From positions 21,379,005 through 21,443,004 of the forward strand of contig JAKTNV010000011.1 in assembly GCA_022747635.1 (NCBI GenBank): a DNA stretch of 64,000 bases, written 5' to 3'. This document shows positions 48,098 through 59,681 of this stretch, in pieces. Within the stretch, counting starts at the first letter, position 1. Each line of letters begins with the position of its first letter. This DNA comes from Hetaerina americana. Its lineage: Eukaryota; Arthropoda; Insecta; Odonata; Calopterygidae. The notes under the pieces are model-generated. The model was not told the DNA's origin and did no database searches. It worked only from the letters and a program-made list of their open reading frames with translations. The translations under genes and the position numbers were made by a program.

Positions 48098-48604
48098 TCA
48101 AGTTACATAAGCAGAGCTCACGAATGACAAGGTGGATAATGTTTTCAATTTTGGGTGAGCCTGAATCATATGATTTACTTTCAATAGCGAAAAAAAATCC
48201 AAACCAAAAATTATATTTGTAACTTCAATGTACACGACAACGCAACAGCACCAAACCACGCGAAATATAGATTCGAGTATTTGTTTTGTTCTGCATTTTT
48301 TTCCAGCGCGATTCACGACGTCCACGGAAACAGTGCGAAACGTGTCTTCCATCCCACAGAAATATTCCTTTTCATACTGCAGGACCGTCCCTGGATCACT
48401 ATCCCCGGGGTCGGGCGAGTTGCGAGATGCTGTGCACTCGTGGACGTGTCCTAAGCAAACTTGGTTGACAAATAGACTTCGCCATTGTCCCGTTCTCGTT
48501 TGTTGGAGCGGACTCAGGCCGAAATTGATCGCGATAACTTCGTCTGTGTGTGAACTCCAGTGTAAGCATATGCACGGATCCCCCGATATATAACCATGGG
48601 GCAT
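48098..48604 (-). other. unresolved open frame, possible exon or pseudogene
   Basis: The minus strand is open for 168 codons and the plus strand for 121 codons in a less skewed, mildly GC-richer block (48300-48590). The middle of the minus frame (GHVHECTASRNS...GTVLQYEKEYFCGMED...VDVVNRAGKKC) has a balanced composition. TTTGCTTAG on the minus strand would be an acceptor in front of it, but that would place a stop or phase conflict. No family is recognised. A chance frame is at least as likely. Confidence 0.2.
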
Positions 48605-48959
48605 GAACGTTCTATCGTGTACATTTCATGTAGACTTGGTCCGTATTTCTAAAGAGAGGTCCGTAAATAATCGTATATATTTCAAGAAGAGGAGTACATT
48701 AAAACCTCTAAGTCTCTTCTAAATGATATCTAATACTATAAGCTACCCATAAATACTTCAAGACCGCATTAGATGTGCAGTGTCAAATAATGCAAATCGG
48801 GTTACAGACCAAATATCTGCAATGTAATTACTTCAGACACAAGGTTATTATTGTCGGAAAAATTATACAAGGAATAAATCAATTTTAAAGATGCTACTAT
48901 TTGGTATTATAATAGTTAAGCTAGGTTTTAAATGACCACAGAATATGCAAAGGTTCAAT
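48605..48959. other. AT-rich DNA, nothing recognised
   Basis: No feature recognised. Confidence 0.35.
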
Positions 48960-49600
48960 GGTATATAAATGCACTTGTATTACACCTTTCCTCCTCCAAA
49001 TTTGCGCCTCAAAAACCTCGTATCTACGCTTATGGACTTGCTTTAAAAACCAAGTTTCCGAGACATAAAAAATCCGTTCTGTATCAGAGTTTTAACGAAA
49101 CTTAATTTTCAACCTTTATTGAATGTACATGTGGTTAGCTTCCGCATTTTTGGAAATCGTCCTTAATTAGAGCAATTCTTCTCTTTATGTCCCCACTACT
49201 TTGATCATTTTGGTCAAAAACACTTCCGTTCCACCTATTCTAGTTTTTGTCCTCCTTTTTTAACGTTTCACTTAGACTTTCTCTTTTTCAATAGACGCTT
49301 AACCTACGCTTTGTTTACATTCATCCTCATCCCTTAACTATTGCACCGACTTTCCAATTCGCTTAGCCATACATGTTGTTCTTGCAACCCATTTTCTGAG
49401 TGGAAAACTAAAGCTTGATCATCCACCCACCTAACGGAATTTATGAATCTTCCACCCAATTACATTTCCATCTCCGGTTATTCCCATGTCCTCCCAACCT
49501 TAAGCTCCACATATACTTTAAAAAGTATGTTTGATAGTTGACAGACTTTCCTGGCCCTCTTTCCATCACTACCCATCCTGACTCTGGGTATTTCATTCAC
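48960..49600 (-). mobile_element. LINE reverse-transcriptase fragment with degenerate catalytic box
   Basis: Read on the minus strand from 49600 down: ARKVCQLSNILFKVYVE, GGRFINSVRWVDDQALVFHS (the F-A-D-D box changed to WVDD), SENGLQEQ, GMRMNVNKA, IKRRIALIKDDF, then VSETWFLKQVHKRR...FEAQIWRR. The collinear order of RT motifs over about 640 bp makes this one of the longest LINE remnants here. It is the same family as 28960-29480 or a close one. Several stops. Confidence 0.8.
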
Positions 49601-49634
49601 GCGTGAGCAGACTGATTCGGGTACGTATTCATGA

Positions 49635-49640
<6 letters not shown>

Positions 49641-49703
<63 letters not shown>

Positions 49704-49765
49704 CATATATATAGAAATGTATACATACGTACATATAGAAATATATACTTATATATATATATATA
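49641..49765. repeat. (TA)n microsatellite and flanking palindromic TA-rich sequence
   Basis: Pure TA at 49641-49700. ATATTTCTATATATA on the left is mirrored by TATATATAGAAATGTAT on the right, then more TA runs. Confidence 0.95.
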
Positions 49766-50929
49766 CAAACACACACATAAAAATACATAATTACATAGCC
49801 GGGATACGACTACTTAACTTGCGCTGTGTTGACACTCGACCTATAAATTCAATGTTTGATATTTCAAGCAGAGTCAAGGGTAATTGACGAAAACGTTTTT
49901 CATTTCTATGGTGGATTGTGGGGCGAGGCAGAAACGAGGAGGGATGGATGATTTATACTTGGAAATGGGAGTGGGTTTCGAGGCCTTGCGATGAAAGCCC
50001 GTCTCTTTAGAAGACGATGAACGCTGGAATTCTAGAGAGAAAACCATTCGCTCGAATTAAAAGATGATATTAAGGCGAAATATTTGGAAATTTTGGACGA
50101 TATTCATGTGAGGAGGGGGGGGAGGTACGCTATTTAAGTGCTTATTCGATATCCCTATGCAAACGAAGCGTGGTGGGGCACGTTTTTGATTGAATTCCAT
50201 CCCAGTTCATAAATACGGACAAAGCTCAATATAATCGGGCAGCGATTTCGGCCAGGCGTGATCTCATCATGTAGTTTTCTTTTTGCTTTCCACTCTCTTT
50301 GGGGAAAGGATCGAGAATCCTGGAGGAATGAAGGAATCTTATTGGTTTCCGTTGAGAGTCAATATTTGTTGGTGCCTATTTTAAATAAATGAATATTAAT
50401 AAATAAATATATATATATAATATATATATGTAAAGGATAAACTTTCATGCGTTGCAAAAATTAGTTTAACTTAATTTGTATGGAATTTGCATTTGGGAAA
50501 TAAGAATTCATTTCAGTAGACCGAAAAAAAACCAGCGATATAGAGCACGTCACTAATGTAATAAGAGCAAATATGATTGCTGAAAAATAATTTTCCAGGC
50601 CAATATTAGTGTATTTCGTATCATATTTTCTTTATATTATCATTGAGTCATTGAGGAAATTTGATTTATAGTGGTAAATCCGTAAATTAAAATACGAAAT
50701 GCGCAGCAAGGATGTTAATAATAGAAAAACAAAAGTTTTGAGACTCTGAATAAGGAAAAAAACTAGTTAAATGTTTGAGTAAGAGGGAGTTAACTATAGA
50801 AGGTGGAGAGATTCTAATATTCTAAAGAAACGTGGGATATTGTAATGGGGCTATCAGGAGAAGAATTGCGTTACCGAAAACACATTAAAAAAATAATTAA
50901 TGACGAGTATATTTAATATTTGAATATGA
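49766..50929. other. AT-rich DNA, nothing recognised
   Basis: Includes a small TA tract at 50408-50430. No coding or repeat family recognised. Confidence 0.35.
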
Positions 50930-51270
50930 TTTAAGTATATGGATTTTGATATGAAACTTTTGTTTAATGGATGGGAGACATGGTTTTTGAGGAAAGAGAA
51001 TGAGTGTAAATTGGAGACTTTTGAAATGTGTGTGTTGCGGTGAATGAAGAAAATATGTTTAACTTAGAGGATTAAAATCAGCAAAGTAATAGAGTAGGCG
51101 AAAAGAAAGGTTAATGTCAGAAAATAAAGAAAAAGTAGATGGAGGAAAATTAAAAGGTAGTGGAATTTTAAAGGCCACGATAGAAGTAGGAACTTTGGGA
51201 AGGCGGAGTAGGGGAGGGAAGTCAGTAGAGACCAGGGAAAAGTTATTAAAAAGCAAAGAAAGAAATAATG
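50930..51270 (+). mobile_element. decayed LINE fragment
   Basis: The plus strand reads LFNGWETWFLRKENECKLE then TFEMCVLR. This is the ETWxLRKE..KLE.FEM.VLR motif of the insect LINE seen at 61.1 kb. The remaining tail has lost its frame. Confidence 0.75.
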
Positions 51271-52439
51271 TAGAGCAAAGGAAGATTAATTGATCGCAGT
51301 AATTAGAATAAGTAAAATGTAGTAGATAACGAATTGAAATTTAATATGAATCTTTCGACTGCCAAATATAGAACATGTTTCAAAACCACATGGATGCCGA
51401 TCATATTTCATTTATGACATAATATAATTATTACAATTTTTCAATTCATTCCCTAAAGGAAATATCTCAAGACAAGAAACAGTGTAACGTAAACAACCCC
51501 TTAGAATAATCATGCAGAAGCTATGAAATATAAATATGTGTGCCTACGTAATCATCCATTGCTTGCACAGCAATACTCAATACACAGAATTTTACAGCAA
51601 TTTGCACGAATAAAAATAAATATAAATGTATCACTTTGATGATAAAAACAAGCTTGAAATCAATGATACAGTCTTGAGGGTTGAAAATATCGTTAGTGGG
51701 GATTTTTGGATCCTACTGTCACAAAAGACGCTTATAGAACGCGTTTTGTCGCTAACCTCGAGGTTAACCTGACTGGCTTTATGCAAGCGATTAATATTTC
51801 GGAGGATCTAGCGACAGTTTCTCTCCTGTGACAGCAATAGTTTTTTGTTGGTTAATTGGAACATTTTTAGGGAATGGCCAGGATAGAGCTAAGGTTAAGT
51901 CGGAGATTGGTTAATGATTAATGAGAGAGTTGGGGTGATGTGATTGATGAGGGATGGAATTTCAATTGACGTGGTGGAGGGTGAGAGAGTTTAAACGATG
52001 TTGGGAGTTGTTTGTGGGTATAGAGAAGGATAAGTTGGGTGTGGTGAATTTCCTCACCGCAATTTTTAACGCAAGGGAAATTAATGGAAAGACTTGGGAA
52101 ACTAAGTAGTAGAGTGAACGATTCAATACGAATTGCTATGGTTTCGTATAATATTATTCTAGTATCAACCGTTATCATTGCCAACGTACTAATGCAGTAC
52201 ATTTTACCATAACGCAACAAGAGGCAGACATGATTTTTTCACTCAGAAAAAGATTGAAAAGTATTGTTAACACAATATACGCTATCGTTTACAATTTTTC
52301 ACTATTTTACTACTATTAGTATTCTACCGCTTGTATTCTTGACACACACATCCGATACAAGGACACATTTATCTGCCTCTCCAAACAAAAAAACCACATC
52401 CGTTACTACAATAAACACTTAACCCTCAATTCAGCATGG
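51271..52439. other. AT-rich DNA, nothing recognised
   Basis: Contains the small palindrome TAACCTCGAGGTTA near 51755. No other feature. Confidence 0.35.
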
Positions 52440-53170
52440 ATCTTTCCTCCCATCCTTTCTTCCTAAATGTCTATCCTTCTCTTACCACTTCCTCGTTTGC
52501 CTAAATTTCTCCCCTCCCCTCATAGTCTTGAACATCCCATCACCAATTAAACGCTCTGCATCTATCTTTCCTACTTCTTTTGATTCTTCCCCACTACCCA
52601 GAAAGCACTTCCTCGATGAAGACTCCGGTCTCAGCTTCGATGACAAGGACCATGGCCCGGAAGACGAGGACGGATAGATCCGTTCCGCCGGCACCGAGTT
52701 CTTCGTCATCCCCGCTCCCGGAGGAAATCCTCTTGACTCCCCCACCAACTGTGGAGTCGCAAACCCCTTCATGCACATCATTACCTTGTATACGTGAGTA
52801 CCTATACGACGACGCGAATATCATCGGACTCTCTGTGCTATAGGGGCGAACATTCCAAAGCCAGCGGCAACCCATTATATACATATTACGACTCCGGTGC
52901 GGATCCAGCCCTTCACGACTATCTCCGCTGCCCTTTATCTCCATTTAAATCCACTATTCTTCTCCACATCCACATTTCAAAAGCCTCCAACCTCCAAATT
53001 CTGCTTCATTGACTAAGTTTCCACACCGTACAAAACCGAATTTCATAGCAAGGTTTTGACGAATCTTTTCTTAATATCCTAACACGAAACCACTATCATG
53101 AATTTCCTCCTCCCAGTGAACGCTTCTTGGCCTAACTTCTTATACAATTATTTTTTTTCCTCTACATTGT
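52440..53170 (-). mobile_element. decayed LINE split by unrelated sequence
   Basis: The minus strand reads KIDAERLIGDGMFKTMRGGE (52590-52482 direction), the tail of the LINE. The plus strand at 52960-53040 (CATTTCAAAAGCCTCCAACC then CACACCGTACAAAACC) is antisense of the upstream VLYG.ETW...EAFEM region. The two halves are separated by the GC-rich block 52602-52930, which is unlike the LINE. Confidence 0.65.
52602..52793 (+). CDS. candidate exon inside a split LINE (very uncertain)
   Basis: A pyrimidine tract ending CTACCCAG (acceptor at 52600-52601) is followed 192 bases later by a consensus donor GTGAGT at 52794. The enclosed block is GC-rich and, in one frame, open throughout (Ser/Pro/Thr-rich, ...SSSSSPLPEEILLTPPPT...). 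Another frame gives an acidic peptide (DEDSGLSFDDKDHGPEDEDG) ended by TAG, which could be a C-terminus. The minus strand is open too, so composition alone may explain this. No homolog recognised. Confidence 0.2.
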
Positions 53171-54696
53171 CATAAAACTCCATGTTCCTATTCCTACTGA
53201 CTCGGTCGTCTTCTATGCTGCTGCGGACGCGTTGACTCTCCAAAGATTTTAAGAGATGAAAACCGCGGAATACTTGCCTCTCCTGCAGCTGGGCACGACA
53301 CACGGCCAAGTGGACCGCGTTTGTTAATTACCTGGACTCATTGTCTTTATACTGCCCATCATAGCATTCTTGGGATGAATAAATTATGTGGTATCCAGTT
53401 TCCTTCCTCGATATTGTTTTTAATGCGACAGCATCACTCACATGCCAGCCCTATATTGTTAAGACGCCTTTGCAGCCACCGGCACTGGACAAACTACCTG
53501 TCTCCTGGATTCTATCTTTCGACCCATCTGCAATAGATGACCCTCCAAGAAGCATGTTTCATTAATACCGCCAGAACAGATGTAGGAGTCATATGTAGGC
53601 ACAAGCCCCTATGACCACATTGCGGTTTTCTTCCTTGGGAAGGGCTTTTGTTTTATAATTAGAATAATTCTTTTTGTTGATTTCCGTTTTTAATTTCCTT
53701 GGTAATTATGCATATATAAAATAAAAGCTTAACGTTAACTGGTTAGTAAAAGTGAAGGATTGGTCTGGGCACAGTAAAACCACATTATTCACGAAACTCA
53801 TTACATTGGTCATTGATTTAATTTATGTTCTGTGACATTTAGAAAAATAATTTCTCTCTACAAATGTCAAATGAAACTTTTTGAACGGTTATGAACAATA
53901 TTTTTCACAGAGGCGTAAATAATAAAATGAAAGACTTTCATGAATGCCATGAGTGATATTGCCTGAAGGATAACAAACTTGTTCTTACCACAAAATATTT
54001 TAATGGTCGAAATCGATAATTATTTAGGTATTTCATCATCAATCTTTGGAATCTTCAAACAAATTGCTCTGTTTACGACCTAAATTCCTGTTCCCAAAAA
54101 TTTTGCCTGTGAAATATCAAAAATCTGATTTATTTCGTAATTCGTTGCGTATAGGAATGTTCTAAAGAAACGAATTGCTTAATTGACGGTAAAATTCGAT
54201 TAATCTGTGCTTCCAGGATATTAGAGACTGAGAAATTTCTTGGCAAACATTTTCCAATTTACGATTATTTCGGTTGATTGGGCTGAAAGAAATAAATTCT
54301 CCCGAATTAGGACAATCGCGTGATTTCTTCTCCGTGGAGAGGGGAGTTGCCAACAGAAAACTCAATTGACTATTTACGTCCTACACCACCACTTACCTGC
54401 GGTGGGTTTCATCAAAATCATTTGGCGCTTTGATTTGGTCCAAAACAGGAAATAATTGGGATATTTTAAAACCAAAGAAGCTACAAAGTACTTGTTCGAC
54501 GTTTTTTATACGAGTATCTGATGTGTACATATATAGTTATTATAATTGTTACTCTACCGTTTTACTTAGGGTTTGGCTGGACACTGCCTATTCAACGGTA
54601 CTTCAATATATATTTAATTCCCTATCCAAACAAAACATAAGCTGGTACCGGAAACTACAATAAGCCTCTATTCAATTCATTTACATACATGTGTGT

Positions 54697-54699
<3 letters not shown>
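53171..54699. other. AT-rich DNA, nothing recognised
   Basis: No feature recognised in about 1.5 kb. A short GC-richer section at 53210-53320 lacks coding features. Confidence 0.35.
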
Positions 54700-54760
<61 letters not shown>

Positions 54761-54825
54761 TTCCACACGCACACGCGCACGCACACGCGCACGCACACGC
54801 GCACGCACACGCACACACACACGCG

Positions 54826-54870
<45 letters not shown>
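54700..54870. repeat. compound (TA)n-(CACG)n-(CA)n-(TA)n microsatellite
   Basis: TA to 54754, then alternating CACG/CGCA/CA units at 54764-54846, then TA to 54870. The alternating purine-pyrimidine CG/CA core can adopt Z-DNA. Confidence 0.97.
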
Positions 54871-54871
<1 letters not shown>

Positions 54872-54948
54872 AATGTTTATACACAAATCCATAAAAACTT
54901 TGATTATAACTTTTATGCACAGAAAAGCAGAGAAAGAACACTTACATA

Positions 54949-55240
54949 CGAAGTCTGTTTAAAAAGTATCACGAATTTTGAATTTTCCGCGGGTAAAGTA
55001 TATTTGATTTTCGATTTTTTTTTGGTGTTATGTTGGTACTTATGTCTCTCACTTATCCCGAAAACTTCGACCATTTTGAATTCTCAGTTCATTGTTGACA
55101 GCTGTTTTGCTTGGACGTGTTTTTGCTTGTCTTCGATTTTTGCCTGATCCAAAAAATGGATCAAAGGATCTGCATCACATTTTGTGCGAAACTAGACATT
55201 TGAGTGTACTTTGCGAATGTGTCACCTGGTTTAACAAGTA
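54949..55240 (+). mobile_element. mariner 5' fragment, subfamily 2, copy 1
   Basis: Begins after a TA (54947-54948) with CGAAGTCTG, then a 207-base leader to an ATG at 55156 encoding MDQRICITFCAKL, followed soon by a stop. Leader and start match the copy at 63097 almost throughout (CACGAATTTTGAATT..., GCCTGATCCAAAAAATGGAT). MDQRICIKFC is the typical N-terminus of one mariner transposase subfamily. Alignment fades at about 55240 and no 3' end was found. Confidence 0.8.
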
Positions 55241-55410
55241 GATGGAAGTGGTTGAACCATTTGAAATTCTAAAACAACGCTGAGATCTATAGTATTTCCC
55301 CTCTTTTCATTCCCGTAATCTTGTGTGGGTAATTCGAATCCATTCGTACATATGCTTGTATCCATTTTACACATCTTTATAGACTTATTTTTACTCCCTA
55401 TATCTCTATA

Positions 55411-55640
55411 ATTCTTTTCTTCTCCCGTTCCTCTTTGACCTGGATATTAATGTTTCTTTGGCTGACATTGAGTAAATATTTGAGCTACAGCATGTTAAAC
55501 TCATATTGTGATGGTGTATTATATTTGCATATGCAAATATAAATACTCCTAGACAATATAATACGCTGCATTTTAAATTTTACTTAATAACCGCCAAAAA
55601 ATCTTTATATCCAGGTCAAAGAGGAACGGGAAAAGAAATA
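55411..55640. repeat. 230-bp palindromic element centred on a perfect 22-bp palindrome
   Basis: The left half starts TTCTTTTC...CCGTTCCTCTTTGACCTGGA. The right half ends with the complement TCCAGGTCAAAGAGGAACGG...GAAAAGAAA. The halves align along their whole length with moderate divergence and meet at 55520-55541, a perfect palindrome with two overlapping octamer motifs (ATTTGCAT/ATGCAAAT). This could be a head-to-head pair of a short repeat or a foldback element. No coding capacity. Confidence 0.8.
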
Positions 55641-55649
55641 TTAAGAGAG

Positions 55650-56040
55650 AGAGAGAGAAAGATTGTAATCCCACTCGCATTCCAAGACTCTAGGGTCCGC
55701 CTCAAGCGCACCTCCCGATTAATTCCTGACGTTCTTCGCTAGGTGGCACGCGAATAGGATTTCTTGAGAGTCGAGGGGTTGCTTTCCGCAACTCAAGTCT
55801 CGCTTCCTCACCCGTTCTCTCCCAGAGAGACGACTCTTCCCCCTTCCTCCTCCTTCCCATCTCTCCTACCCTTACCGTTTCGAGCGATGAGACTTAGACG
55901 AGCCCATAGCGTGCGTGACCCGTGATGTGATTGGCGTAGTGGGCGCGAGGTCATTGTCGCGTGAGTTTTCTTAATAATCTCGCGAACGCTTTAAGCGCGT
56001 TCACGGATGTACTACTCCTCAGCATACGGTAGAGGTTCTA
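55650..56040. other. CpG-rich patch
   Basis: Enriched in CG dinucleotides (GTGGGCGCGAGGTC, CGCGAACGCTTTAAGCGCG) and with no long open frame, so it is a better CpG-island candidate than the base-skewed patches. No promoter element was identified. Confidence 0.4.
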
Positions 56041-57710
56041 AACTCATAGGCCAGCTTTATCTTGAATTCACATGTAACGAACGGTCTCACGAGTCAAGTT
56101 AACTATACGAATTAGAAATATCTTTCCCATAATTGTTTCCAATGATTATTCTGCTATATTCCAGTACACGCATAAAATTCAAATTTAGTGCACCATTTCT
56201 ATTTGTAATTCATCAGTTTAAAGTAATTTACATATTAAAGCTTATTCTTTTGTGATTTTTTCTTCTATACATCTTAATATTAGCTCTTGTTGTCTTAACT
56301 TTTTTCTTTCTTCAATTATTCTTATATTCTTAGCTTCTTCCCTCTTTAAATCTCTACACCACTAACTCAACATTCCCCCTTCTGTCACTTCACTCAACAT
56401 TCCACTGCCTCAAATAAATCTTCTGCTAATTTTTCTGTCTTTTTCGAATTTCCCTAGGTAACTTCCTCTCCTCGTTTGTCTTCCTATCACTATCTTACTT
56501 AATTTCTCCATTATTCACCATAGCTACATTTCAGAAGTCCCATACTCTCATCATATTTTCATTAAAAATGCCATGTTTCCTATCCTTAGTGTACTAAGCT
56601 CCATATTTAAGTATTTAATTGTCTTTTTCATACAGGTTTACTCATGTCCCTTGGTCATCTAATTTTAATGTAAATACATCTGCCGAAAGTGGAATTCATT
56701 TACTAATCTCTCTACTACTGAGTCCTATTTACTCTAAAATACGGAACACGTACCTGAACCGCTCTAGTTGATTCGCCCCACCTGCTCTAGTTGATTCTCT
56801 TCTACTTTAATACTTGACTGCTTTGGCTGTCCTTTTGAAACACTCGTTACTTTTGGGTTTTTGCTTTCTTTAATCTATATTCTTCTGTTTATTTTTCATG
56901 TATTCCTATTAAATATGTCTAACATAGATGGACAACCTAGATTTCCAAAAAGAGCATCTAGAAATTATTCCCACTCAGTCTTTCGTGAGCGTATTTTGAC
57001 GGGTATTACCTATTCTATCAAGATAGGTACCTAAGCATCATACATATATTTTTGCACTCATAACTTTTCTAGTGTGACTTTACTTGCATGCTGCTTATTA
57101 ATTTAAAGTAGGAAATATGAGAAAAATAGGGATATAAGCTCAGGGCTTAATTAACTAACCACTTGCAAATTTCCATAATCTGACATGCAATTTAACTCTT
57201 TCTGAGTCAAATCGTGTACATCAGGTTTTCTATGGCTCAAAGGAAATTTCATCCACACGATTGGGAGGGACAGTTAACGCTTTCTTCCCTTCTATTCTCT
57301 CCTAAATATGCAGGGAGGTGGTCTGGGCTGCTTAAAATTTTGTCCGTGTTTTCTTTCGAAAATACTTACGCTTAAAAATTTAAAACCGACTCCGGTCCAT
57401 TTTTTGAGCGTTACAAACTATTTTCAACTTTTTTAAAGAGAAAAAAATGTACGTCTTAGCCCTAAAAAATAACCAAATTCATCAATTATGGACTTATGTT
57501 ATACTAAAAGAAACGTTTACCTATCGACAATCAAAAAAATTGTTGCAATTATAATTATAGAAAGTAAATTTTGGACTTGAAATCAAAACATCAACAAGCT
57601 GTTTTGAGTTAGTGAGAAGAGAGTTTTCCATCAATATTTTGAAAACATCTGTAATGCAAAATATGATGAATGACGACGTGCCAGGACAGTGTAATGGAAC
57701 TAATACTGCA
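56041..57710. other. no recognised gene; pyrimidine-rich at 56.26-56.9 kb
   Basis: The pyrimidine-rich part may be antisense LINE (TTTCAGAAGTCCCATACTC) but lacks diagnostic motifs. Near 56760-56800 a short direct repeat, GCTCTAGTTGATTC, occurs twice. Nothing else. Confidence 0.3.
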
Positions 57711-57884
57711 TAATGAAAGAGGTTATTAGCAGTTTTCCATTTCCAAGGTACTTCTGTAGACCAGTTTTTGGCGCTTTTACGTAATAATCATACATGTAGA
57801 ACGTTTCAGTGAGACCAAAGCATCAAAAACTGGTCGAAATTGAATACCGTTAAATGGAAACTGCGAATAACACACTCCTTCATA
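57711..57884. repeat. imperfect inverted repeat (about 70-bp arms), MITE-like
   Basis: The left arm (57711-57779) has TTATTAGCAGTTTTCCATTT and GACCAGTTTTTGGCGCTTT. The right arm (57812-57884) is its complement with about 20-25 % differences judged by eye. The spacer is about 30 bases. A 174-bp noncoding foldback unit of unknown family. Confidence 0.7.
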
Positions 57885-58372
57885 ATGATCATGAAGTTAA
57901 CTGCGCTGTTTTTAACAACTTCTCCCTTATGGGGTGCAGTGTTATTCCAAAGAAATTATTTTACCTATATTGAGTCATCACATCTTGGTTTTTGCGACTT
58001 CTGTAAGTTTCTACTTAAGCCACCGATATTTCACAAATTCTCGTAAGATCCCATGTTAAGAGCGTCACCGAACTTTTTACTCGATCCACCCTCCTTACGT
58101 CTCCCTTGCTCGCATCTTCCTAGACCACTTGTCCCTCGCCACTCCCCCCCCCAGCCCACTTCAACCCCCCTGGCCTGTCTTCACCTTGTCGGTCGGTCTC
58201 TGGGATCAAGAGACCCCAAAGCTCTACGCTCTCTACTCGGACTTAAAGGAACGGGGGAGGGGGAAACAGTTCTCCTTCCTCTTTGCTTCCTTCCTTTGCT
58301 TTATTTTCCCTTTCTTCATACACGCAATGCACCCCCCCCCCTCTTTACACTTCTCACTCAATACCCCATTAG

Positions 58373-58481
58373 AGAGGCTCTGCCCCAGTCCGATGTTCCA
58401 AGTCGTGCTGGTGTTGCTGTTCGTGTGGCCGAAGGAAAATCCACAACTGGGGCTCATCGACGAAAACTCATAACTGAATAG
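58373..58481 (+). CDS. candidate terminal exon in a C-rich patch (very uncertain)
   Basis: A pyrimidine tract (58331-58370) ending CCCCATTAG resembles an acceptor. In one frame the next 108 bases encode EALPQSDVPSRAGVAVRV...GAHRRKLITE and a TAG stop at 58479. All three frames stay open for most of this length, and the surroundings (58050-58370) are C-tract-rich. Coding is therefore only a possibility, and no family was recognised. Confidence 0.2.
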
Positions 58482-59599
58482 GATATACGTAGGAATTTCA
58501 TTTATTCATTCATTCATCGATTTAACGAGAGACAAAGACATAAACAATGGCTGCGAAATTAATTAATATAAGGAAAAATATGTTCGTAGCGTGGAGAAGT
58601 ACACGGGTATCCATACCTAATAGTACCGTGAAAAAAGAGCTCTAAACACAATATTGATTACGAGGTGCTCTTTCATAGGTGAGCCATTCTTATTTTGTTC
58701 AGGACTTAGGAGTAGACAGAAAGATGTTGTTGAGCTTATTTGAGAAATCTTTGTAATTACAGAACACAGAAGGCTGCACCGTGCAGTGCACTGGGTTTAC
58801 ATAGCTGCAGTTAGAGTGACATACATTTCAATACTTAAAATTGTGTCATTGCGCTCAAGAACAGCGTATAATCAATCAGTTCTACCACTTCTGAGGGTGA
58901 ATATACATCAATATTCATCATCAATTTCGTTATACTTGCGGGGATGGCTTTACTGATGTAAACAAAATGTGCGTTCGTGGGTGCGCGAGTTCAAAGAAAA
59001 CCTATGTCACGTGACAAAGAACTCAAAAAAAGCCTCAGCCATTAACCATCAGCAATATTTCAGTAGGCAAAATGGACGCTTACGGAAGTGCTCTCGACGA
59101 CCACTTGATCAGAGCTTGGATATTGTGGGCATCTACAGAAATCTCTCATTTTGTGAATTAACCGCAGTTCCAACTTTGTTTTGTAATTTATTAGAAAGCA
59201 ATTAGGAGGCCTTATAACTTAAACGCATCTCGTATAATAATGTTATTTATTGTTATTATTGAGCACCGAATAAACTAAGAATAGCTCTGATGGTGTATTA
59301 TAAGGATGGTGGGAATGGGGTTGTTGCGATTACTTAGATATCGTTCGGACCAAACGTATTCCGGAGCGTGCGTATTTGATTCTCATCGGAGAGTACGTAT
59401 TTGCTTGGCTCGTGAAATTTACAAGCAAAATGGATAGCAAGCTATAACACCAAAATAAGTGGCCATCTGTTATAGAAAATATGTATGGGAAATAGTTCCA
59501 ATGAACAATTATGGTTTAACAGCAATATTTTACTGGAATGCCAATTAAAAAAAACCAAGATCCATCTTGATATCTTCGCAGGTCCAACTCCATGATTGG
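58482..59599. other. AT-rich DNA, nothing recognised
   Basis: Contains TATTCATTCATTCATCG near 58503 and an AATAAA at about 59269 with no gene to attach it to. No feature supported. Confidence 0.35.
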
Positions 59600-59606
59600 C
59601 TATATA

Positions 59607-59641
<35 letters not shown>

Positions 59642-59681
59642 TAATATATATAATATATATTAATAAATATATTATATATAT
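59600..59681. repeat. TA-rich microsatellite
   Basis: Interrupted TATATAAATATATA / TTAATATATATAAT repeats. Confidence 0.9.

Noticed and set aside
58960..59015. MCVRGCASSKKTY at 58965, looking like the start of a THAP zinc finger
   Set aside because: A stop follows after 15 codons and no further THAP residues are visible in any frame.
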